64,000 nt of DNA from an uncultured Desulfobacter sp. (GCF_963666145.1 NZ_OY762614.1:4330501-4394500); one strand, 5' to 3'. Shown: positions 42,288 through 50,984, numbered from the stretch's first letter. Translations and numbers: made by a program. Notes: generated by a model from the letters alone, not told the origin.

Positions 42288-44017
42288 CAGGCATATTTCG
42301 AAATTGACATTTTCTGGGATCTTATCCAGGTTTTCTTCAGCAGACTGAAGACGCTTTTGGGCATGCCGAAGGGCAGATCCACCAGCGCATAATCATAGTC
42401 AATATTGATGGCGCCGATGAATTTACTTTCCAACCCTGATTCATTGGAGATGGCCCCCACAATGTCTCCGGGTTTCAGGCCATGTTTGTAACCCACTTCA
42501 ATGCGATAGCGTTCCATTCCTTTTTCAGTGGGGGCAATGTTACTCAGGGTTAGCCGGGAAGGTGCCTGTTTTTGTTTCTTTGCCACTTGTGCCACAGGGG
42601 CTTTGGCGGGGGTTTTGGTGGCTTGTTTCTCACTTTTTTTAGCGCTCTTTTTAGCCGCAGGTTTGGCCTTATCCGCAGATTTGGCAGCGGTCTCTTTGAG
42701 CAGAAACGGTGTGTTGCCCTGGAGCAGTTTTGCCAGGGCCGCCGCCACCTGGGCAACCGGAATATCCTGTTCTTCTGCGGTGGTCTCCACCAGATCCGTA
42801 AACATATTGAGATCTTCGGTATCAATGGTCTGGGCAATTTTATTTTTGAAATCATCCACCCGTTTTTGATTGATTTCTCGGTTGGAGGGCAGAACGATCT
42901 CTTCAACCGTCCGGCGGGTGGCGTTTTCGATTCGCTTTAACATCCACTTTTCTTTGGGCTGGACAAATAAAATGGCTTCACCGGTTCGTCCGGCCCGGCC
43001 GGTTCGTCCGATCCTGTGGATATAGGGTTCGATTTTGGACGGCATATCATAGTTGATGACATGGGAAATCCGGTCAACATCAAGTCCCCTGGCCGCCACA
43101 TCCGTGGCCACAAGAATATCGATGTTCCCGTTTTTTAATCTGTTAATCGTGCGTTCCCGGGCTGCCTGGGCAAGGTCTCCGTTCAGGGCCTCGGCCTTGA
43201 ATCCTTTTTCTTCCAGGGTTTTTGTCAGGCTCATTGTATCGTTTTTGGTCCGGGTAAATACAATGACGCCGTCATAGGAGGAGGCTTCAAGTATCCGGAG
43301 CAGGGCATCGCTCTTTTTGGTGTGTCTTACCAGCCAGAATTTTTGCTCAATGGTGCTGGTGACATCAGAATCATGCTGGATAATCACCTTTTCGGGATTT
43401 TTAAGATATTTTCCCGCAATTTTCTGGATGGGCGCCGGCATGGTGGCTGAAAATAAAGCGATCTGGGTGGATTGGGGAAGTTGGGATAAAATCCATTCAA
43501 CATCCTCTATGAATCCCATCTGCAGCATTTCGTCCGCTTCATCCAGCACCAGGCCGGAAAGGTCGGGAAGGCAGAGAGTCTTGCGCCGCATATGATCCAT
43601 AAGACGGCCCGGTGTTCCCACAACCACATGAACGCCCCGCTTTAACTGGCTTAACTGAACACTATAGCTTTGACCGCCGTAAACCGCCAGCACATTAAGG
43701 CCCTTCATGTGTGCGCCATAGTCATTGAAGGACTGGGCCACCTGGATGGCAAGCTCCCGGGTCGGGGTTACCACAAGCACCTGGGGCTGCTTATTTTTAA
43801 GATCGATCCGGGACAGCAGGGGCAGGGCAAAGGCGGCGGTTTTCCCTGTTCCGGTTCTGGCCTGACCCAGCAGGTCTTTGCAGGCGATCATATGGGGAAT
43901 GGTTTTGGACTGGATCGGTGTCGGGGTTTCATAGCCAACGGTCTGCAAAGCCGCGAAAACATCCGGGCTCAGGTTCATTTCGCCGAACCCGGCCTGTTCT
44001 AAATTTGTATGGGGCAT
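42284..44017 (-). CDS. deaD: DEAD-box RNA helicase (DeaD/CsdA type)
   Basis: A 577-residue ATP-dependent RNA helicase for ribosome assembly or cold adaptation. Motifs in order: Q motif (VGYETPTPIQ), ARTGTGKTAAF (I), PTRELA (Ia), GTPGRLMDHM (Ib), LDEADEML (II), FSATMP (III), VIVFTRTK (IV), VATDVAARGLDVD (V) and HRIGRTGRAGRTG (VI). A basic Ala/Lys-rich linker (~430-485) leads to a C-terminal DbpA/CsdA RNA-binding domain (RYRIEVGYKHGLKPGDIVGA). ATG 44017 follows AAGGAAAACC; the longer frame would read through a leader terminator. It stands alone and converges on the amylase relic. Confidence 0.93.
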   Translation of the reverse strand: MPHTNLEQAGFGEMNLSPDVFAALQTVGYETPTPIQSKTIPHMIACKDLLGQARTGTGKTAAFALPLLSRIDLKNKQPQVLVVTPTRELAIQVAQSFNDYGAHMKGLNVLAVYGGQSYSVQLSQLKRGVHVVVGTPGRLMDHMRRKTLCLPDLSGLVLDEADEMLQMGFIEDVEWILSQLPQSTQIALFSATMPAPIQKIAGKYLKNPEKVIIQHDSDVTSTIEQKFWLVRHTKKSDALLRILEASSYDGVIVFTRTKNDTMSLTKTLEEKGFKAEALNGDLAQAARERTINRLKNGNIDILVATDVAARGLDVDRISHVINYDMPSKIEPYIHRIGRTGRAGRTGEAILFVQPKEKWMLKRIENATRRTVEEIVLPSNREINQKRVDDFKNKIAQTIDTEDLNMFTDLVETTAEEQDIPVAQVAAALAKLLQGNTPFLLKETAAKSADKAKPAAKKSAKKSEKQATKTPAKAPVAQVAKKQKQAPSRLTLSNIAPTEKGMERYRIEVGYKHGLKPGDIVGAISNESGLESKFIGAINIDYDYALVDLPFGMPKSVFSLLKKTWIRSQKMSISKYAC

Positions 44018-44033
44018 GGTTTTCCTTAAAAGC

Positions 44034-44055
44034 AAAAAAAGCCGGTACAGCCGGC
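44034..44055 (-). terminator. Terminator-like hairpin in the deaD leader
   Basis: On the minus strand GCCGG-CTGTA-CCGGC (44055-44041) is followed at once by seven T (44040-44034), a canonical intrinsic terminator. It lies only 17 bases upstream of the deaD ATG, so it either ends a short leader RNA or attenuates deaD. No other minus-strand gene lies just upstream. Confidence 0.7.
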
Positions 44056-44431
44056 CCTGTGTATCTATCAATGTGAATTTTAAAATTGAACAGATATAAA
44101 TATATGATAATTTAGGAAAATGCAAGCTTTTTGTTTGGGCCTCAGCAATTCTCAATATGGATTTTAATCGACTCAAGGATACCGTAACCTGTTGAAATCA
44201 CGTTAGCCGAAATCATGATTTTATGATATTTCAGACTCATTTGGGCCAAATTTAGAATTGCTGTTTGGGCCTTGATTCTATTGACGGCCATTTGGGGAGG
44301 GGGCAATCCCCCTGTGGTTGCCCTTGTTTGGGCTGGCGCGGAGGCCTGCCCCGTTATTTTCGATAGCGATAGCGAGATATATGGCCTTTTCAATATAAAT
44401 GCGGTTATCCCGGCAATCATCATTTAGCGGG
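44056..44431. other. Unexplained 375-base intergenic region with TTTGGGCC copies
   Basis: No convincing gene. TTTGGGCC occurs at 44134-44141, 44240-44247 and 44264-44271, with TTTGGGCT at 44327. A minus-strand open frame (44142-44423) resembles nothing recognised. The region may contain the deaD promoter and degraded coding DNA. Confidence 0.35.
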
Positions 44432-44460
44432 TTGACAATGGTAATCTATTTCTATATATT
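44432..44460 (+). promoter_or_regulatory. Sigma-70 promoter of the arsR operon
   Basis: -35 TTGACA (44432-44437) and -10 TATATT (44455-44460), 17 bases apart, 45 bases before the arsR-type ATG. The AT-rich spacer ATCTATTTCTATATATT could hold the repressor's site. Confidence 0.72.
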
Positions 44461-44505
44461 CCAATTTAACGATTTATTAGTCCGGGGAGTGAAAGGGTAA
44501 CAAGT

Positions 44506-44853
44506 ATGAAAACATTTATCAGGGTAATGAAAGCATTGTCCGATCCCAACCGGGTGAAAATGATGAAAATGCTCCAGCAAAGGCCCCTATGTGTCTGTGA
44601 GATCAAGGAGAGCTTAGGCATTGCCCAGTCTACGGCGAGCAAGCATTTGAAAATACTTGAGGATGCGGACCTGGTCAGAAGCTTTAAGGACGGGCTGTGG
44701 GTCAATTATTCCCTGGCCGACGGCAGCGGATCTCCATTTGCCGCAAGTATGATCGGGAATCTTAAACACTGGCTGGACAATGATCCCCAGATCAGGGAGT
44801 TGAACAGTATCCTTCCGGGTATTGACCGTCATGATATTGTAAATAGAGAATAA
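44506..44853 (+). CDS. ArsR/SmtB-family metalloregulator
   Basis: A 115-residue winged-helix repressor. The sequence SDPNRVKMMKMLQQRPLCVC leads into EIKESLGIAQSTASKHLKIL, the recognition helix. CVCE in helix alpha3 is the arsenite/antimonite-type Cys pair, which would dissociate from DNA on binding metal. The wing is DLVRSFKDGLWVNYSLADG. It has its own strong promoter and heads an operon with a permease and a mini-thioredoxin, so it probably represses them until As(III), Sb(III) or a related thiophile appears. AAAGGGT precedes ATG 44506. Confidence 0.9.
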   Translation: MKTFIRVMKALSDPNRVKMMKMLQQRPLCVCEIKESLGIAQSTASKHLKILEDADLVRSFKDGLWVNYSLADGSGSPFAASMIGNLKHWLDNDPQIRELNSILPGIDRHDIVNRE

Positions 44854-44950
44854 GGCCCATGTTCAGATTTATTTCTGCGCAATGCCTAAGCACAAAAAAA
44901 ATTTATTCGTATGTATCGTTAAATGACCATGTATTGATTAGGAGCGTGTT

Positions 44951-46018
44951 GTGAATTCAAATACGGCAGATACCGGCCCGGTCCGGAAAAAAGAAAATAT
45001 GCAGTTTTTGCTGAACCTGTTCATAGTGGTTGCAGGTGTTGCGGTGTGGTGGGGGATTTACCGTCAGTTGCCCGGATTATCAAAATGGCTGACCTATGAT
45101 GTGCTGCCCATTGATCGGGGATCCCACCTGGGCAGTTCCGTGGAATTTTTCCTTTATGATACGCCCAAGGTCATGATGCTGCTGTTTCTGGTGGTGTTTG
45201 GCGTGGGTGTTATACGAAGTTTTTTCACCCCAGAGAAAACCCGGGCCTTTCTGTCCGGAAAAAGCGAATTCGCAGGCAACGTGTTTGCCGCACTTCTCGG
45301 TATTGTAACGCCTTTTTGTTCGTGCTCCGCTGTTCCGCTGTTCATTGGGTTTGTGACAGCCGGTGTGCCTCTGGGTGTTACCTTTTCTTTTCTGATTTCA
45401 GCGCCCATGGTCAATGAAATTGCCCTGGGGCTTTTATACGGACTGCTTGGCTGGAAAGTGGCGGCCATCTATATGGGCACAGGGCTTTTCATCGCCATTG
45501 CCGCCGGGTGGGTCATTGGTCGGCTTAAACTTGAACATCACGTTGAAGATTGGGTTACCCAGTCCGGTATCACTGCCGTTGAGCTGGACGAGGAAAAAAT
45601 GACCTGGCAGGACCGGTTTGTTTACGGCTGGGACGCCGTGAAAGAGATCATCGGCCGCGTCTGGATCTATGTCATTTTGGGCATTGCCGTGGGGGCAGGA
45701 ATCCACGGATTTGTTCCCGAAGGTGTAATGGCGTCGCTTATGGGCAAAGATGCCTGGTGGTCCGTACCGGTCTCCGTGCTCATCGGGGTGCCCATGTATT
45801 CCAATGCCGCAGGGGTTATTCCCGTTGTTGAAGCATTGCTCGGCAAGGGGGCTGCCCTGGGCTCTGTTCTGGCCTTTATGATGAGTGTCATTGCCCTTTC
45901 ATTGCCCGAGATGGTGATCTTAAGGAAAGTGCTGAAACCCAGGCTCATCGCCGTATTCATAGGCGTTGTGGCCTGCGGCATATTGTTTGTGGGGTATTTG
46001 TTTAATCTATTTTTATAA
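44951..46018 (+). CDS. Permease of the PF03773 family (ArsP-like)
   Basis: A 355-residue inner-membrane protein with about eight to ten helices in two halves. The signature TPFCSCSAVPLFIGFVTAGV is present, with cysteines in the CSCS-like motif found in this permease family. The second half has LIGVPMYSNAAGVIPVVEALL, an inverted-repeat counterpart. Family members such as ArsP export trivalent organoarsenicals; others remain unassigned. The ArsR-type regulator upstream and thiol protein downstream support metalloid efflux. GTG 44951 is used, with TAGGAG upstream. Confidence 0.85.
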   Translation: MNSNTADTGPVRKKENMQFLLNLFIVVAGVAVWWGIYRQLPGLSKWLTYDVLPIDRGSHLGSSVEFFLYDTPKVMMLLFLVVFGVGVIRSFFTPEKTRAFLSGKSEFAGNVFAALLGIVTPFCSCSAVPLFIGFVTAGVPLGVTFSFLISAPMVNEIALGLLYGLLGWKVAAIYMGTGLFIAIAAGWVIGRLKLEHHVEDWVTQSGITAVELDEEKMTWQDRFVYGWDAVKEIIGRVWIYVILGIAVGAGIHGFVPEGVMASLMGKDAWWSVPVSVLIGVPMYSNAAGVIPVVEALLGKGAALGSVLAFMMSVIALSLPEMVILRKVLKPRLIAVFIGVVACGILFVGYLFNLFL

Positions 46019-46048
46019 AAAATATTTTGATTAAAAGGAGCTATAGCG

Positions 46049-46282
46049 ATGGAAATTAAAGTATTAGGACCGGGGTGTGCCAAATGCACCAAAACTGAAA
46101 AACTGGTCCGGGAAGTGATTTTGGAAACAGGTGTGGACGCAACAGTGGAAAAAGTAACCGATATGCTGCAGATTGCGTCATACGGGGTATTCGGCACCCC
46201 TTCGGTGATTGTGGACGGTGAAGCCAAATGTGTCGGCAAGGTCCCCAAGAAAGATGATATTAAAGCCTGGCTTGTGGGGTAA
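46049..46282 (+). CDS. Mini-thioredoxin (MTH895/SelE1-type redox protein)
   Basis: A 77-residue thioredoxin-fold protein. EIKVLGPGCAKCTKTEKLV carries the CxxC active site (Cys-Ala-Lys-Cys), and YGVFGTPSVIVDGEAKCVG holds the cis-Pro loop. Such small proteins are regularly paired with PF03773 permeases and ArsR regulators. It may pass reducing equivalents or a thiophilic metal(loid) to the permease; that is inference. AAAGGAG lies before ATG 46049. Last gene of the + strand set. Confidence 0.88.
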   Translation: MEIKVLGPGCAKCTKTEKLVREVILETGVDATVEKVTDMLQIASYGVFGTPSVIVDGEAKCVGKVPKKDDIKAWLVG

Positions 46283-46598
46283 TCTGGATTTAGCCTGTTA
46301 CAAAATGCTGATTTTTATCAGGCTATAGACCAAAAAAATATCTATTTTGTCGCACGCCGTCAAATTTATTAGGCGAGCGGATAACGAGACATTGATGGTG
46401 TGCCAGGTTGGAATTAAGGTGCAGGCGCTCCCCCTGCAGACGTTACCAGGGGGTGGATGTGGTGTCGGTCAAAAGACCGCAGGAGAAGGCCTGCTGCCCT
46501 AACGCAATCGTAAATACAACGGTTTTTATATGAAAAATGGTTTTCCCGGGCCTTTAGGGAACCAAAGGTCCGGGTTAGTTATCTATTTTCTTCATTGA
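46283..46598. other. Structured non-coding region between convergent operons
   Basis: A 316-base gap between the mini-thioredoxin (+) and ftsZ (-). It holds a stem TAGCCTG/CAGGCTA (near 46291-46325). A GC-richer block at ~46380-46502 contains several nested hairpins, among them CGGTC-AAAA-GACCG and GCAGG-AGAAGG-CCTGC. No frame looks coding. It could be a small RNA, a degraded group II intron, or a repeat; no family was recognised. Confidence 0.4.
46545..46574. terminator. Bidirectional terminator-like hairpin after ftsZ
   Basis: CCCGGGCCTTT (46545-46555) pairs with AAAGGTCCGGG (46564-46574) over an eight-base loop, with one G-T wobble. It ends the convergent ftsZ operon 25 bases beyond the ftsZ stop; T tracts on either side are weak. 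Confidence 0.65.
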
Positions 46599-47921
46599 TT
46601 AATCGGCCTTGCGTCTTAAGAAAGTGGGGATCTCCAGGTCGTCATTGTCATACTCAACGCCGTAGTCCGGGGTCTGGGTCTCTTCTCCCACCACGCGTTT
46701 GTGGCGAACCACACGCACCGGTTCATCCCAGTTGGCCATATCTTCTTCGGTGGCGTCCCTTACAACGCCCCTGGCAATACTCTGCCGGGTTCCGGCAGGT
46801 GCGGACTGTCCCATGTCCGGTGTCGTTTGACCATATGCCCGGGCCCCGTATGCGCCATAAGTACCGTTGGCCGCAGCAGTCTGATGGGGCTGCTGGCCGT
46901 ATGCCTGTGCCTGGGCGGTCTGGGGATCAAATCTGCGCATATTTTCCGCAAACGCCGGTTCTTCCTGGCCGATACCCGTGGCAATAACGGTGATGCGGAT
47001 TTCATCCCCGAGTTCTTCGTCAAAGGTCTGGCCCCAGATGATTTCCGCCTCGTCACCCACTTCCTGGTAGATGCGGTCGCAGGCTTCGGTCATTTCGTCA
47101 AGGGTCAGATCTGAACTGGATGTAATATTCATCAGTACGCCCTTGGCACCGGAAACAGAGATATCTTCGAGCAGCGGATGGGAGATGGCCCGTTCCGCAG
47201 CTTCCGTGGCCCGGTTTTCTCCGGAGGCAATACCAATACCCATCAACGCCTTGCCCGCCTTCTGCATGGTGGTTTTTACGTCGGCAAAGTCAAGGTTGAC
47301 GTGGCCGGGCATCATGATCAGGTCTGTGATGCCTTTAACGGAATGATGCAGAATTTCGTCGGCTTTGATGAACATATCTTTCATGCGTGCCCCTTTACCG
47401 GCAATGCCGCGCAGCCGGTCGTTGGGGATGGTGATCACGGTGTCTGTGATTTCCTGCAGTTTTTCCAGACCTTCAAGGGCCGCTCTTTCACGTTTTTTGC
47501 CCTCAAAGGAAAAGGGTTTGGAGGCCACGGCTACGGTGAGGATGCCAAGATCCTTGCAGATTTCTGCAATGACGGGCGCAGCGCCTGTGCCAGTACCGCC
47601 GCCGAAGCCTGCGGTAATAAAAACCATATGACTGTCTGCAAGGGCTTCGCGCAGTTCATCCATGCTTTCCAATGCGGCATCTCTGCCCACACTGGGGTCA
47701 GCACCGGCCCCAAGGCCTTCGGTGAGCTGGACACCCATCTGGATTTTGGATTCCGCCCGGGAATGTTCCAGGGCCTGGGCATCCGTATTTGCCACAATAA
47801 ATTTAACGCCCTGGAGTTTGGCGTCGATCATATTGTTGACCGCATTGCCGCCGGCCCCGCCGACACCGATGACCTTAATTTTTGCCGTGTTGTTGTTGTT
47901 TTCCACATAAGAAAAATTCAT
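46599..47921 (-). CDS. ftsZ: Cell division GTPase FtsZ
   Basis: The tubulin-like ring protein, 440 residues. IKVIGVGGAGGNAVNNM and FGGGTGTGAAPVIAEIC (GTP signature) lie in the N-terminal domain, and DFADVKTTMQKAG in the T7/activation domain. The linker (~320-425) is Gln/Ala/Gly-rich, and the end LEIPTFLRRKAD is the conserved peptide that binds FtsA. ATG 47921 is chosen because AGGAGG sits five bases upstream; GTG 47927 is in the ribosome binding region. It is the last gene of the dcw operon, 19 bases after ftsA. Confidence 0.97.
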   Translation of the reverse strand: MNFSYVENNNNTAKIKVIGVGGAGGNAVNNMIDAKLQGVKFIVANTDAQALEHSRAESKIQMGVQLTEGLGAGADPSVGRDAALESMDELREALADSHMVFITAGFGGGTGTGAAPVIAEICKDLGILTVAVASKPFSFEGKKRERAALEGLEKLQEITDTVITIPNDRLRGIAGKGARMKDMFIKADEILHHSVKGITDLIMMPGHVNLDFADVKTTMQKAGKALMGIGIASGENRATEAAERAISHPLLEDISVSGAKGVLMNITSSSDLTLDEMTEACDRIYQEVGDEAEIIWGQTFDEELGDEIRITVIATGIGQEEPAFAENMRRFDPQTAQAQAYGQQPHQTAAANGTYGAYGARAYGQTTPDMGQSAPAGTRQSIARGVVRDATEEDMANWDEPVRVVRHKRVVGEETQTPDYGVEYDNDDLEIPTFLRRKAD

Positions 47922-47940
47922 ATCCACCTCCTGTATAGAT

Positions 47941-49167
47941 TTAAATGATATTTTTAAACCATTGTTTCATTTTATTTAGAATCATCTTCAGCCCGCCGGC
48001 ATCGGATTTGACATCCTGTAGCACGCAGCTTGTTTTTGACCCGAAAATGACAAGTCCGACACCTGTGGCGTATGCGGGGTTTTTAACAATATCTTTAAGG
48101 CCGCCGATACGGTTGGCTTCACCGATGCGAACGGGGACGTTGAACACGGATTCGGCCATTTCCGCAATGCCGTCCATGACAACGCTGCCGCCGGTGAGTA
48201 TGAATCCGGCGGGGAAACTGTTTTCAAGGCCGTTGGAAAACATCTCCTGCTTGAGCAGGGAAAAGATCTCCTCCACACGGGGTTCCAGAATTTCAGCAAG
48301 AATGCCTTTGGCCAGGCGCTTGGGGGCTCTGCCGCCCACCGCAGGCACCTCAATGACATCATGGGCCTTGACGTGCTGGGGAATGCAGGTCCCATGTGTT
48401 TTCTTGATCTTTTCCGCCTCGGGCAAGGGGGTACGAAGCCCGACGGAAATATCGTTGGTCAGGTTATGGCCGCCCACGGTGAGTTCGTAAATGAATTTGA
48501 GATTATTGTCCTTGAACAGCGCCAGGTCCGTGGTGCCGCCGCCCATGTCGGCCAGGATGCAGCCAAGTTCCTTTTCTTCATCGGTGAGCACGGCATAGCC
48601 CGAGGCCAGGGATTCCAGGGCAATGTCGCACACCTCAAGCCCTGCCTTGTGGCAGCACTTGATAATATTGCGCGCCGCAGATACCGCACCCGTAATGATG
48701 TGGATCTTGGCTTCCAGGCGCACGGCAGTCATGCCCACGGGGTTCTGGATGGATGTCATTTCATCCACAATGAACTCCTGGGAAATGACATGCAGAATCT
48801 CCCGGTCCGGGGGGATGGCAACCGCCTTGGCCGCGTCAATGACCCGCTCCACATCCATTTCGGTGATTTCCCGGCCCTTGATGGCAATGATGCCGTGGCT
48901 GTTAAATCCCTTGATGTGATTGCCCGCAATGCCCACGTACACCGAAGATATATTGCAGTCGGCCATGAGTTCGGCTTCCTCCACGGCCTTTTTAATGGAA
49001 TCCACCGTGGACTCAATGTTGACCACTGATCCCTTGCGAAGCCCTGTGGAAGGGTGGGAGCCCACACCGATGATGTTGATCCCATCATCAAGCATCTCAC
49101 CTACGACTGCGCAGATTTTGGTGGTGCCGATGTCCAGTCCCACCAGTAGTTTTTCGTTCCCCTGCAA
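47941..49167 (-). CDS. ftsA: Cell division protein FtsA (TTG start)
   Basis: The actin-like membrane tether for FtsZ, 408 residues. LLVGLDIGTTKICAVVGEM is phosphate-1, LADMGGGTTDLALF phosphate-2 and FILTGGSVVMDGI the adenosine motif. The SHS2-type 1C domain (~85-165) is present, and the C-terminus GGLKMILNKMKQWFKNII is the amphipathic membrane helix. The start is TTG at 49167 with AGGGGG six bases upstream; no ATG fits the N-terminal homology. The rare start may keep FtsA low relative to FtsZ (inference). Confidence 0.95.
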   Translation of the reverse strand: MQGNEKLLVGLDIGTTKICAVVGEMLDDGINIIGVGSHPSTGLRKGSVVNIESTVDSIKKAVEEAELMADCNISSVYVGIAGNHIKGFNSHGIIAIKGREITEMDVERVIDAAKAVAIPPDREILHVISQEFIVDEMTSIQNPVGMTAVRLEAKIHIITGAVSAARNIIKCCHKAGLEVCDIALESLASGYAVLTDEEKELGCILADMGGGTTDLALFKDNNLKFIYELTVGGHNLTNDISVGLRTPLPEAEKIKKTHGTCIPQHVKAHDVIEVPAVGGRAPKRLAKGILAEILEPRVEEIFSLLKQEMFSNGLENSFPAGFILTGGSVVMDGIAEMAESVFNVPVRIGEANRIGGLKDIVKNPAYATGVGLVIFGSKTSCVLQDVKSDAGGLKMILNKMKQWFKNII

Positions 49168-49168
49168 G

Positions 49169-50053
49169 TTAAACCCCCTTTTCTATTGCATTGCGGGCAG
49201 CATCTTCGGTTGTAACAAACACCTTATCCAGGCTGAAAAGATCGATGGCAGATATTCTTTTGTCCGGATAGTTGGTCTTCATATAGCGTTGAATCTGCCT
49301 GGCCCTTGCAAGTTTTTTTTCAAATCCGTCAAACCCGAGTTTTACCGGAAGCGTTGTCTTGTTTTCAGATTCTGTGTCGGTTTCATTTTTTGTAAAACCT
49401 GTATCAGGATATGAGTTTAATATATTGATGAGGATGCCCGTGTTTTCGTCCCCCAAAATGCTTTCAATCTGCCCAAACCCTTTGATCCTCAAAATTTCCA
49501 TCACGGCATTGAACAGATCCCCTTCAAACAGATAGGTGCTGTTGGACAGACTTAAATCCATCCCGGAGATGACCGGCAGTGCGCTTAAATCATCCTTGGC
49601 CGGTTCATACTCTTTAAAGGGTGCGCCCTGGGCGTTGATGACGATGTCTGCCAGGTTTTCGATGGCCACAATGGCCAGAGGCTCCTGCTCTTCAATTTTA
49701 ATGGAAATGGTTGATAAGAGCTCGCGTTTCACCGTGGCGGTCCGAATCCATGGATGGGTCGTGAGCTCCTTTTCAAGCCGGGCCGGCTGAAGTTCAAAAA
49801 TGTTGCCCGGCCGGTCAAGACCCGTCCGGGCAAGCACCTCGTCCCGGGTGACCCGGTCAAGACCGTCAATCATAATTGTTTTTACATCAAATAGGGGGCT
49901 TTGGAGAACGGCATCGTGGGTGTAGATGCAACCAAAGCTCATTGCACCCACAAAAACAACAAGAAAAAGTTTTCCCCAAATGGCTTTGCCGCTGAAAAAA
50001 GTTTTAAATTTCCAGGTTTTCTTACCCTGCGCCTTGTACCTGTTTTGAGTCAT
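49169..50053 (-). CDS. ftsQ: Cell division protein FtsQ
   Basis: A bitopic inner-membrane protein of ~294 residues. After a basic cytoplasmic tail comes one helix (AIWGKLFLVVFVGAMSFGCIY). A POTRA domain follows: LFDVKTIMIDGLDRVTRDEV and HPWIRTATVKRELLSTISI, which matches FtsQ/DivIB. The C-terminal half is the beta domain. ATG 50053 lies 4 bases after the murB stop; a TTG at 50068 overlapping murB is the alternative. ftsA follows almost at once. Confidence 0.9.
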   Translation of the reverse strand: MTQNRYKAQGKKTWKFKTFFSGKAIWGKLFLVVFVGAMSFGCIYTHDAVLQSPLFDVKTIMIDGLDRVTRDEVLARTGLDRPGNIFELQPARLEKELTTHPWIRTATVKRELLSTISIKIEEQEPLAIVAIENLADIVINAQGAPFKEYEPAKDDLSALPVISGMDLSLSNSTYLFEGDLFNAVMEILRIKGFGQIESILGDENTGILINILNSYPDTGFTKNETDTESENKTTLPVKLGFDGFEKKLARARQIQRYMKTNYPDKRISAIDLFSLDKVFVTTEDAARNAIEKGV

Positions 50054-50057
50054 TTTC

Positions 50058-50981
50058 TTAGTCGCCAATGGTTTTCACCTCTTCTTTAAGGTTGATCCCA
50101 AACTTCTCGTATACGCTTTTCCTCACCTGGCCGGCCAGGTTCAGGATGTCGCTTGCGCTGGCGTTGCCTTGGTTGACAATGAAATTGGCGTGCAGATCAG
50201 ATACCATGGCCCCGTTGTATTGGGCGCGTTTCATGCCGGCCTGCTCAATGAGAAAGCCTGCAGGTTTCCCGCCCGGGGGGTTTTTGAAAAAGCACCCGGC
50301 AGATGCCTGGGACACCGGCTGGGTGGATTGCTTTGTTTTAAGGTTACGGTTAAAATCCTCTTTGATGGTTTCAGTGTCCGCTTTGGTCACCCCTAACCGG
50401 ACCTTGAGTACAATATAGTTTTCAAGGGCAAGTTTTCGATAGGAAAACGGTAAATCCTTTGCTGATAAAACGACAGTTTCCAAGGTGGCAAGGTTTAACA
50501 CCTCAATCTCTGTGACCACCTGGCTCATGTCGCTGCCAAAGGCCCCTGCGTTCATCATGACGGCACCGCCGATGGTGCCCGGAATTCCGGCGGCCCATTC
50601 AAGGCCGGCCAGACCTGCGTCCGCTGCATATCTGCATATGCGGTGGAGGGGTTCTCCGGCAAGTGCCGTTAAATAGATTGGGTTCTGTTCATCACCGTCA
50701 GTGCTCAGCTCAATTTGTTGTTTCAACCGGGTCAAAATGATCACAATCCCCCGGATGCCTTTGTCCGAAATAAGGACATTGGTGCCCCCGCCGATGATGG
50801 TAATCGGCAGTTTGGCCTTATGTGCGGTTTTAACGACGGCAACCACCTGGTCTATGGTCCCGGGCTGTACCAGAAGATCTGCCGGGCCCCCCACCCGGAA
50901 ACTGGTGTACCGGTCCATGGCCTTTTGGGTTTCCATCCCAAAGGAAGCGAACATCTCTTTTATGTGATCGCTTACAACCAT
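50058..50981 (-). CDS. murB: UDP-N-acetylenolpyruvylglucosamine reductase MurB
   Basis: FAD/NADPH enzyme reducing UDP-GlcNAc-enolpyruvate to UDP-MurNAc. At 307 residues it resembles type IIa MurB. YTSFRVGGPADLLVQP and ITIIGGGTNVLISDKGIRG are the FAD-binding blocks, then AGIPGTIGGAVMMNAGAFGS, and QPVSQASAGCFFKNPPG (conserved active-site Ser/Cys region), ending in VKTIGD. ATG 50981 is 3 bases after murC. The adjoining ftsQ starts within or just after its stop. Confidence 0.95.
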   Translation of the reverse strand: MVVSDHIKEMFASFGMETQKAMDRYTSFRVGGPADLLVQPGTIDQVVAVVKTAHKAKLPITIIGGGTNVLISDKGIRGIVIILTRLKQQIELSTDGDEQNPIYLTALAGEPLHRICRYAADAGLAGLEWAAGIPGTIGGAVMMNAGAFGSDMSQVVTEIEVLNLATLETVVLSAKDLPFSYRKLALENYIVLKVRLGVTKADTETIKEDFNRNLKTKQSTQPVSQASAGCFFKNPPGGKPAGFLIEQAGMKRAQYNGAMVSDLHANFIVNQGNASASDILNLAGQVRKSVYEKFGINLKEEVKTIGD

Positions 50982-50984
50982 GCT

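Noticed and set aside
44142..44423. Minus-strand 93-residue frame upstream of deaD
   Set aside because: No known family, unusual composition, and it covers the TTTGGGCC words; kept only as an unexplained region.
46380..46502. Group II intron or known riboswitch
   Set aside because: No domain V, reverse transcriptase or conserved riboswitch core could be recognised, so only a generic structured region is reported.
46595..46987. Plus-strand frames over ftsZ
   Set aside because: Shadow frames of a GC-rich essential gene; ftsZ has full homology and a ribosome binding site.
47178..47948. 256-residue plus-strand frame antisense to ftsZ
   Set aside because: Long because of the codon bias of ftsZ; no start signal or homology.
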